NCBI GenBank assembly: GCA_026991005.1 | Contig: JALXCH010000424.1 | Location: 1-15,180 of the forward strand | DNA from: Calditrichia bacterium | GTDB taxonomy: Bacteria; Calditrichota; Calditrichia; RBG-13-44-9 | Direction of reading: 5' to 3' | Length of the DNA: 15,180 bases | Shown here: one piece after another, positions 1 through 5,758 of the stretch | Numbering within the stretch: position 1 is the first letter of the stretch | Layout: every line of letters begins with the position of its first letter | Program-made: the position numbers and the translations under genes | Notes under the pieces: generated by a model | The model's input: only the letters and a program-made list of their open reading frames with translations | Told to the model about the DNA's origin: nothing | Database searches by the model: none

Positions 1-72
1 GGTTACCCCTGTGGGAGTACTTCGCACCCGGTTGTATTTACTGATGGTTAATCAATCAAAACAAGATAATAG

Positions 73-109
73 AGATTCTTCGCTCCGCTGGCGCTTCGCT
101 CAGAATGAC
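73..109 (-). repeat. REP-like element, copy 1
   Basis: Read on the minus strand it begins GTCATTCTGA and ends GAAGAATCT, with a GC-rich centre containing GCG-rich inverted halves. The ends match those of the elements at 127-166 and 5494-5531, while the centre differs. It lies head-to-head with copy 2. Confidence 0.75.
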
Positions 110-126
110 TGGGGAGCGGTGTTTCT

Positions 127-166
127 GTCATTTTGAACCCTCGCCACAGGCGAGGGTGAAGAATCT
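127..166 (+). repeat. REP-like element, copy 2
   Basis: The element has conserved ends (GTCATTTTGA and GAAGAATCT) around a perfect hairpin CCCTCGCC-aca-GGCGAGGG at 138-156. It is inverted relative to copy 1, 17 bp away, so the two could pair as a larger structure. Confidence 0.75.
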
Positions 167-190
167 CACCATTTGAATTTAAAACGACAA

Positions 191-356
191 CCTTTGCGCC
201 CTTTGCGCCTACATTGCGCTCTTTGCGTTTAAATAAAATCAACCGCATTTTTTGAGATTCTTCGCTCCGTTAATAATAATACGGCGGGGATTATCTTCGA
301 TAGGTTCAGTGTCTTCAGTGTCTTCTGTGTCTTCTGTGGTTTCTGTGTCTTCTGTG
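191..356 (+). repeat. Composite repeat, left copy
   Basis: This is a mosaic of three parts: a CTTTGCG-rich segment (191-229), a half REP end (GAGATTCTTCGCTCC at 254-268) and a GTCTTCTGT-type 9-bp run (305-356). Its core 215-316 aligns without gaps to the reverse complement of 14601-14702, with about 7 mismatches in 102 bp by hand alignment. Confidence 0.85.
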
Positions 357-399
357 GTTTTAATTAATCTGCACATCCAGAAAAGAAAAAATTTTTGTT

Positions 400-480
400 C
401 CGTAGGGACAATTGAAATACGGGGAAATGCCGAAAAATAATAATGGAACACCCCGTACACCCCGTCCCCTCCGGGACGGG
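400..480. repeat. Two hairpins in an AT-rich spacer
   Basis: CCGTA (400-404) pairs with TACGG (418-422). CCCGTCCC (461-468) pairs perfectly with GGGACGGG (473-480) over a 4-base loop. The second could act as a transcript-end structure, but no T-run follows on either strand, so I do not call it a terminator. Confidence 0.55.
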
Positions 481-607
481 TGGTATTCGTATTTTCAGGA
501 GTATGCCAATTATTGATTTTTTCGGACAAAATGGGTATTCAATTTGGGTATTATTTAATCCCGTTTAACATGTCCATATTCAATTTTTAATTCATCATTT
601 TTCTGTC

Positions 608-691
608 GTCCTTTCAGGACTCCAATTGGTGCTTTTTCTCTTTCCCATGGCTGAACGCCATGGGCTAAATTCTGTCGGCCACTCCGTGGCC
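608..691. repeat. Triple perfect-hairpin cluster
   Basis: Three successive perfect stems with short loops are present: GTCCT-ttc-AGGAC (608-620), CCCATGGC-tgaac-GCCATGGG (644-664) and GGCCAC-tcc-GTGGCC (677-691). The arrangement resembles dispersed non-coding palindromic elements seen in other bacterial genomes. No second copy occurs in this window. Confidence 0.65.
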
Positions 692-823
692 TCTAATCCT
701 GCCAAACAAATGTTAATTTCTTTACCCCAGAACCACAATCATAATTATACACCAGACCTGATTAATAAAATTAATTCCTGCACATTTTCACCAACCATAA
801 TTTTACATTTTTCATTTAAAAAG

Positions 824-1046
824 GCCCTTGGAACCCCGGTTCCAGTGGAAATGCCACCCAATTCGGGCTCTGTCCCATCACAGAGCCCGTACAGGGCAGG
901 ATCCTACAGACGAGCGCATGGGTAAGGATTTCACAATCCTGGAATCATGGTTGATTCCCCATCCCGTAAACTAACAGGGATGTTAGTGCATCAGGCGGGA
1001 TAATCCCGTGAACAAATAAAGATGTTCGCATTTTAACCAGAACATC
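824..1046. other. Chain of eight hairpins forming a possible multibranched structure
   Basis: Outer stem 824-828/893-897 (GCCCT/AGGGC) encloses three hairpins at 829-844, 845-857 and 864-889, the last with a perfect 10-bp stem. A weaker closing stem 918-921/959-962 encloses hairpins 925-940 and 941-958. Single hairpins follow at 970-987, 996-1008 and 1021-1046. The stems differ in sequence from one another, so this is not a tandem repeat. It could be a structured RNA, a folded single-stranded DNA element, or the remains of a mobile element. Family and transcribed strand are unknown. Confidence 0.6.
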
Positions 1047-1076
1047 CTCCATTTCCCCTATATTTCCCCTATTTCC

Positions 1077-1172
1077 CTATGCTCTATGCTCTATGCTCTA
1101 TGCTTTATGTCCTATGCTCTATGCTCTATGCCCTATGCCCTATGCTTTATGCTTTCTTTATGCCCTATGCCC
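1077..1172. repeat. Heptanucleotide tandem array (CTATGCY type)
   Basis: About thirteen units of a 7-bp motif (CTATGCT, CTATGCC, TTATGCT and variants) run in tandem, with one 4-bp slip near 1151-1157. The array is preceded at 1051-1080 by a related pyrimidine-rich ATTTCCCCT run. It is a typical slippage-prone VNTR and is not coding. Confidence 0.85.
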
Positions 1173-1270
1173 TCTTCATCTCCGTCTCTTCTGTATTTTT
1201 CAGCAGCATCAGTATTTGACTTGATATTTAACCATTTCAGTGCCTTTCCCCGGGATCGGTACCCGACTGT

Positions 1271-1340
1271 GCCTTCTGTGTCTTCTGTGGTTATCACAAG
1301 AATCATTATCTGTCTGTGGTTTTAGCAATTTCTGTGGTTT
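1271..1340 (+). repeat. Degenerate GTCTTCTGTGGTT repeat next to the pbpC 3' end
   Basis: The CTTCTGTGTCTTCTGTGGTT motif and two further TCTGTGGTTT copies match the 9-bp portion of the composite repeats at 305-356 and 14585-14612. It may be a decayed partial copy lying 45 bp from the pbpC stop codon. Confidence 0.6.
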
Positions 1341-1384
1341 AAATATTTTCCAACATAAAATTTTAGGATGTGATATTCGAAAGA

Positions 1385-3667
1385 TTATTTAACCTGAAAC
1401 ATGATTTCATCCCGAAATTCGGGATGTTCGGCAGCTTCGGCACGGAGGCGATAGCTGCCGGGACGGGCTTCCCAGAGGAAGCGGTGCGGGGGATGGGTCA
1501 CGCGGAGAGGTTGATTGTTTAAATACCAGCGCACAGTGTAGAGGGAATCCGGTGCCTCCAGGCGAAATTCAATGGACTGGTAGCTTTCTGCCAGATTGGA
1601 TAGCCGCCGATAAACCGACTGATTGCCGGGATTTACGATACGAAACGCTGGTTGGTGTGCAAGGGAATCGCTGCTCTGTACTTCCCACCCCATGTGTTTT
1701 GCCCATTCCCGAAAACGTTCCGGTAAAACCACCTTTACCCGGTTGCCTACCCGAATGTGCATGGTGCAGTGCTCCTGCAAATATTTTGGGTAATCCCGTT
1801 TGGGAATCCACTCCTGAATGCGAGTGGGGCAGGCTGAGGTGGGACGTTTGCCGGAGAGGGGGCAGATGGATACCTGCACCACACCGGGGGGCACGGGAAA
1901 GGGAAGCGGCTCAGGAGCTTCCCGGTAGAGCAGTTGCATGATGGCGGCAAAAATTGGGCCTGCACCGGTTACTCCGGAAACGCGCATCATCGGGGTGTTG
2001 TCGAAATTCCCCACCCAGACACCCAGGGTGTAATCGCGGGTGTATCCCACCGTCCAATTGTCACAAAAACGAAAGGAGGTGCCGGTTTTCGCCGCACAGG
2101 GGAAGGGAAGATTCAGCACGGAGTTGGGACCAAACTCCGCCGACCGCGCGCGGTGGTCGCTTAAAATATTGGCAATCAGGAAGTGAAATTCCGGGCGGGA
2201 GATGGTGTGAACTCCGGTGGTGTCCCGGGGTACCGGTGTTCCGTTCACCGAAAGCACTTCCCGCAACGGTTGCCAGCGTCCATAGCGCGCCAGAGTGCTG
2301 TAAGCCTGCACCATCTGATAAAGCGAAACCTCCCCATCGCCCAGCGCCAGACCTACCCCGTAATAACCGGCATCCTTCTGCAGGGAACTAAATCCGTACT
2401 CTCGCAAACGCCTCAGGAAGTCCTCCACCCCAATCTGTGCCAGAGTACGCACGGCGGGAATGTTCAAAGAATTGGCCAGCGCCTCCCGCAACCGAATCGG
2501 CCCATGGAAATCCTGTGAATAATTGTGGGGTGCATAGATGCCCCTGTTTAGAGTATAGCGGGTGGAAATATCCGAGATGAGTGAAGCCGGGTTAAACCCC
2601 TTCTCCATCGCCAGTTGATACAAAAAGGGCTTCAGCGCCGAACCCGGTTGCCGAAATGCCTGCACCCCATCGAACTTTCCCTGAATGGTTTCATCGAAAA
2701 AATTGGCAGAACCCAGATAAGCCAGCACCTCCCCGGAACCATTTTCCACTAGAAGCACCGCCGCGTTAGTCACATGGTACGGCTTCAACTGCCGCAGCAC
2801 CCGATGAACTTGTTCATGCACCATGCGTTGCAGACGGGAATCGATGGTGGTGCGCACGGTATTGCTCCCGGGTGGAAGCTGTTTCATCAGGTGAAAAATG
2901 AAATGAGGTGCCAGGAAGGAAGAAGTTTGTTTGCGGAGGTGAACGGTAGTTTTCAGAACTTCGGAAAAGCGCCGGGGGGAGATGAAACCGTTACAAACCA
3001 TCTGCTGCAACACCCGTTTCTGCCTCTCCCGAATTCCCCGGGAATTGGTGTAGGGATTGTATCGGTTGGGAGAGTTGGGAATCGCCGCCAGATAACTGGC
3101 TTGCGCCAGGGTGAGTTCGCTGGCGGGAATGCCGAAATAGGTGCGGGCGGCGCTTTCCACCCCGTACAAATTCCCTCCCATGGGTAACCGATTGAGATAC
3201 TCCTCCAGAATTTCACGCTTGCTCATTCCCGCTTCCAATCGATACGCCCGGTAAGCTTCTCGCAATTTATTCCACAATGTACGGGGAGCGGGATGAAGCA
3301 AACGCGCCAGTTGCAGCGTAATGGTAGAGGCTCCGGAAACGATGCGGCGGTGAGTGATATTCTGCCAGGCGGCACGGAGCACCGCCAGATAATCCACCCC
3401 GTGATGCCGGTAAAACCGCCTGTCCTCCGTGGCAATCATGGCCTGAATGAAGTAGGGAGAGATTTTCTCCAGCGGTACAAACACCGAGCGGCTGGCACTC
3501 TGCGAAAGCACCTCCTGCAAAAGTTCTCCGTTCCGGTCATAAAAAATAACGGAATGAAACGGCTCCCGGTGAATATCCGATTGGGTAATGGGGAAAAAAA
3601 TTGGGGTAAACCGAAAGAGTACAACGGACATCAGTAAAACAGCAACGAGGTAGAAAACTTTCTTCAT
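1385..3667 (-). CDS. pbpC: Penicillin-binding protein 1C (bifunctional transglycosylase/transpeptidase)
   Basis: This 760-residue class A PBP is predicted to polymerise lipid II into glycan strands and cross-link peptides at the periplasmic face of the inner membrane. A short cytoplasmic start (MKK) is followed by one membrane segment at about residues 4-26. The GT51 transglycosylase domain (about 55-235) shows EDRRFYRHHG with catalytic Glu81, GASTITLQ at 112-119 and EILEEYLN at 152-159. The transpeptidase domain shows all three motifs: SALK (Ser343, Lys346), SLN (400-402) and KTGT (527-530). The tail from about 675 matches the BiPBP_C domain typical of PbpC. I chose the ATG at 3667 because the membrane segment follows at once and AGGGA lies about 9 bases upstream. 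The same frame extends to an ATG at 3778, but that adds 37 residues unlike the family. It lies downstream of the macroglobulin gene on the same strand, as in E. coli, but a two-gene insert separates them. No clear terminator follows the stop codon. Confidence 0.95.
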   Translation of the reverse strand: MKKVFYLVAVLLMSVVLFRFTPIFFPITQSDIHREPFHSVIFYDRNGELLQEVLSQSASRSVFVPLEKISPYFIQAMIATEDRRFYRHHGVDYLAVLRAAWQNITHRRIVSGASTITLQLARLLHPAPRTLWNKLREAYRAYRLEAGMSKREILEEYLNRLPMGGNLYGVESAARTYFGIPASELTLAQASYLAAIPNSPNRYNPYTNSRGIRERQKRVLQQMVCNGFISPRRFSEVLKTTVHLRKQTSSFLAPHFIFHLMKQLPPGSNTVRTTIDSRLQRMVHEQVHRVLRQLKPYHVTNAAVLLVENGSGEVLAYLGSANFFDETIQGKFDGVQAFRQPGSALKPFLYQLAMEKGFNPASLISDISTRYTLNRGIYAPHNYSQDFHGPIRLREALANSLNIPAVRTLAQIGVEDFLRRLREYGFSSLQKDAGYYGVGLALGDGEVSLYQMVQAYSTLARYGRWQPLREVLSVNGTPVPRDTTGVHTISRPEFHFLIANILSDHRARSAEFGPNSVLNLPFPCAAKTGTSFRFCDNWTVGYTRDYTLGVWVGNFDNTPMMRVSGVTGAGPIFAAIMQLLYREAPEPLPFPVPPGVVQVSICPLSGKRPTSACPTRIQEWIPKRDYPKYLQEHCTMHIRVGNRVKVVLPERFREWAKHMGWEVQSSDSLAHQPAFRIVNPGNQSVYRRLSNLAESYQSIEFRLEAPDSLYTVRWYLNNQPLRVTHPPHRFLWEARPGSYRLRAEAAEHPEFRDEIMFQVK

Positions 3668-4047
3668 AAAAATATTCCCTAACGATACAATAACCCGGAT
3701 AATGGTGCGACCCGGTATAATTGCTAACAAATCGTTAAGAGATAGTTCAGTAAAATTTGCCCTTTTCAAAAAGAGCAAACATTTTCCTGAATACTCCAGG
3801 AATAATTTAAAAGAGATCGTGGTAAGGAAAAAGGATATTCTTTAGCAAATTTGCGGGGAAGCGGTTTTAACCACGGTTAGACGAGCGCAAGAGCTTAATT
3901 TCGTAAAGCGCGTAAAATTTCACTATCTTATTAAACTGAAATTCCATCACCGGGGAAGTTTTATTGTGGTAATTCTCCAATTTATTTTGTAAAATATCAA
4001 TGAATAATGTTAACGGGATGTCTATGAGTAAACAAAAGGAACATGAT
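3668..4047. promoter_or_regulatory. Divergent intergenic region between pbpC and the ATPase gene
   Basis: Both flanking genes start from here, so it must hold two promoters unless one is read through. I see the perfect 10-bp palindrome GCAAATTTGC at 3845-3854 and interlocked GGTT/AACC dyads at 3863-3878; either could be an operator. AT-rich sequence at 3961-3995 (TTATTG, then TAAAAT) is upstream of the ATPase start, but its spacing is too long for a standard sigma-70 promoter. No promoter call is firm. Confidence 0.35.
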
Positions 4048-5346
4048 ATGTCCAATCAAAAATTTCAAATTCCGGCTACTGCTCTGGAGGTAGCCATAAA
4101 CTATTTCAACGAATTACAACCATTGATTTTTAATAAGGAAGAACTGAAACAGGCCGATATTTCTGCATCTCCCAAATTTTATCTCCCTCGCCAGGACAAT
4201 CCTCTGGAAGAAATGAAAACTCATTTAATAACGAGCCGGAGTTTTGACAAAATATTACTTACCGGCCACATGGGATCCGGGAAATCCACTGAATTGAACA
4301 GAATGGCTGAAGATGCCGGGTTAAAGGAAAAATTCTTCATCGTGAAATACCGTATTATTGATGTATTGAACATTTCCGATATCGATTACCTGGATTTTTT
4401 GATGAGCTTTGCGGCTGTTCTTTTTATTCGAGCAATAAAATCCGGCATCGAAGTGGGACCGAAATTTTTAAAAAACATTTCATCCTGGATGGAATATATT
4501 TCTCGCGATATAAAAGAACTGGAAGGAGATAAGAGTAAAAAATTAAGGGATAAAAGTATTCATTTTTTCCAGAAAATACTGACGGTGCTGCTAAATGAAG
4601 TATTTTTACGGGACGCCTTACGCGACCGGGCTGTTAAAAATATTAACCAGCTTCTGGAAGTCATCAATTCCATCATTGCCGAAATTCAGGCTCGTTTGCC
4701 CGAGGGTAAGGAATTGCTGGTGATAATTGACGATCTGGAAAAAATTCCGGATGTGAAAAGAGCCCATTCTTTATTCAATGAAGCAGGACGCTATATGACC
4801 GCCCCTAAATGCAAAATAGTTTACACCTTACCTGTGGCTTTATATTACAACGTCCAAATAAAAAATATTTTGAATATATTTAACCGGGCTTATTTTTTGA
4901 AAAATATTTCGATTTTTGATCCAGCGAAAAATAGCTATCGTGAGAAAGAGATGGATTTTATGCGCCAATACATTGCACGACGCATGGATCTCTCCCTAAT
5001 GGATAAAGAAGCTCAAGACCTGGCTATCCAGAATAGTGGAGGTGTGGTTCGGGAGTTAATGCGCATCGTTAAAGATGCCATCCTTAAAGCCCTGTCGCGA
5101 AAATATACCTCCATTCCCCGAGAACTGGTACAGGAGGTCATTATTGATTTACAGAACGAATATAGTCGGGGACTCATGAAGCGCCACTATGATGTCATTG
5201 ACCAGATTCTAAATAGAAGTGTGGAATATGTAGAAGATGAAGAAACGTTGATGGAACTTTACCATACCCGGGTTTTGCTGGAGTACGAAAATGGAGTACG
5301 CTGGGTGGATGTAAACCCCATAGTTAAAAGAATAATCAAGAAATAG
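4048..5346 (+). CDS. P-loop NTPase with C-terminal winged helix (AAA/STAND-like)
   Basis: This predicted cytoplasmic ATPase has 432 residues and no signal or membrane segment. Walker A is GHMGSGKST at residues 73-81. A hydrophobic strand ending in the acidic pair Asp228-Asp229 (LLVIIDDLEKI) is Walker B. KIVYTLPVAL near 256-265 fits a sensor-1 strand. GGVVRELMRIVKDAI at 331-345 resembles the lid or sensor-2 helix of Orc1/Cdc6- and STAND-type ATPases. The end (about 398-432, with LLEYENGVRWVDVNP) reads as a winged helix. The frame is open from 4000 with ATGs at 4000, 4018, 4024 and 4048. I chose 4048 because AAAGGA sits 7 bases before it. It is followed on the same strand by the TPR gene after 412 bp, suggesting a functional pair but not a tightly packed operon. 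It is visibly more AT-rich than the flanking pbpC and macroglobulin genes. The substrate and biological role cannot be read from sequence. Confidence 0.85.
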   Translation: MSNQKFQIPATALEVAINYFNELQPLIFNKEELKQADISASPKFYLPRQDNPLEEMKTHLITSRSFDKILLTGHMGSGKSTELNRMAEDAGLKEKFFIVKYRIIDVLNISDIDYLDFLMSFAAVLFIRAIKSGIEVGPKFLKNISSWMEYISRDIKELEGDKSKKLRDKSIHFFQKILTVLLNEVFLRDALRDRAVKNINQLLEVINSIIAEIQARLPEGKELLVIIDDLEKIPDVKRAHSLFNEAGRYMTAPKCKIVYTLPVALYYNVQIKNILNIFNRAYFLKNISIFDPAKNSYREKEMDFMRQYIARRMDLSLMDKEAQDLAIQNSGGVVRELMRIVKDAILKALSRKYTSIPRELVQEVIIDLQNEYSRGLMKRHYDVIDQILNRSVEYVEDEETLMELYHTRVLLEYENGVRWVDVNPIVKRIIKK

Positions 5347-5493
5347 ATTTCCCCTGGGTGAGAGATGTTTTTTGGTTACCGTACGGAGATGGTATTTCAT
5401 AATTTTGTTAAGAATCGTTTAACCGGGGACCCGCGTTCGTATTCGTTAAAACTCACTTTCGGGAGTTACAATTCTGGAGAATTGCGCCACAAT

Positions 5494-5531
5494 GTCATTC
5501 TGAGCATCGCCGCAGGCGGGGCGAAGAATCT
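5494..5531 (+). repeat. REP-like element, copy 3, between the ATPase and TPR genes
   Basis: It has GTCATTCTGA and GAAGAATCT ends with a centre CGCC-gca-GGCG. The family is the same as at 73-109 and 127-166, showing it disperses into intergenic gaps including the one inside the inserted module. Confidence 0.75.
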
Positions 5532-5690
5532 TTATTACATAGCCCCGAGCTTTTTTCGCAGAATCCCTACGTGAAGCTCAGGGGAATTAAGGCCCACAAT
5601 ACAAATTGGGCTTTAGTCCAAATTTAGGCTAAAGCCTGATTTTGTGAAGCGGGGGTTCTGTGAGCAATTTACCGGACCTTCACTCAATCA

Positions 5691-5721
5691 GCAGGATTCT
5701 TCGAATGAACGAAAATCCTGC
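5691..5721 (+). promoter_or_regulatory. Strong hairpin upstream of the TPR gene
   Basis: GCAGGATT (5691-5698) pairs with AATCCTGC (5714-5721). The stem continues as TTCG/CGAA over a 6-base loop with one bulged C, giving about 12 paired bases. It ends 38 bases before the ATG at 5759. A T-run does not follow directly, so a 5' UTR element or binding dyad fits better than a terminator. Confidence 0.45.
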
Positions 5722-5758
5722 GTAAGAGTTAACAAATAATATTTTTAAAAAGGACGTG

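Larger units (their letters stand above)
1..1384. other. Gene-poor repeat mosaic downstream of pbpC
   Basis: I find no credible gene in this stretch. Its open frames translate to low-complexity or repeat-derived peptides, such as runs of Ser-Val-Ser and Tyr-Ala-Leu-Cys, and lack ribosome binding sites. It holds at least six kinds of repeat or palindrome, listed separately. These are two REP-like elements, a composite repeat, isolated hairpins (400-422 and 461-480), a triple hairpin cluster, a chain of eight hairpins, a 7-bp array and a 9-bp GTCTTCTGT repeat. It may be a dumping site for small non-autonomous elements. Confidence 0.75.
5347..5758. other. Hairpin-rich spacer between ATPase and TPR genes
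   Basis: This 412-bp gap has no gene. It contains hairpins at 5450-5467 (AACTC/GAGTT) and 5469-5484 (CAATTCT/AGAATTG), plus REP copy 3 at 5494-5531. Further hairpins lie at 5609-5636 (GGCTTTAG/CTAAAGCC) and 5691-5721. The gap is long for an operon partner and suggests either separate transcription of the TPR gene or later insertion of repeats into the operon. Confidence 0.6.

Noticed and set aside
48..529. Small open frames of 62-96 codons on both strands
   Set aside because: They are read-throughs of repeats (Thr-Glu-Asp runs and REP-derived peptides) with no ribosome binding site or protein-like composition.
626..925. 99-codon plus-strand frame
   Set aside because: It crosses the triple hairpin cluster and runs into the hairpin chain; the peptide reflects palindromes, not a protein.
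1086..1325. 79-codon frame encoding Tyr-Ala-Leu-Cys repeats
   Set aside because: It is the translation of the 7-bp tandem array followed by the GTCTTCTGT repeat.
3668..3778. N-terminal extension of PbpC to an upstream ATG at 3778
   Set aside because: It adds 37 residues before the membrane anchor, unlike the family, and the ATG at 3667 has adequate Shine-Dalgarno spacing.
5365..5574. 69-codon frame after the ATPase gene
   Set aside because: It spans the hairpins and the REP-like element in the spacer and has no recognisable protein features.
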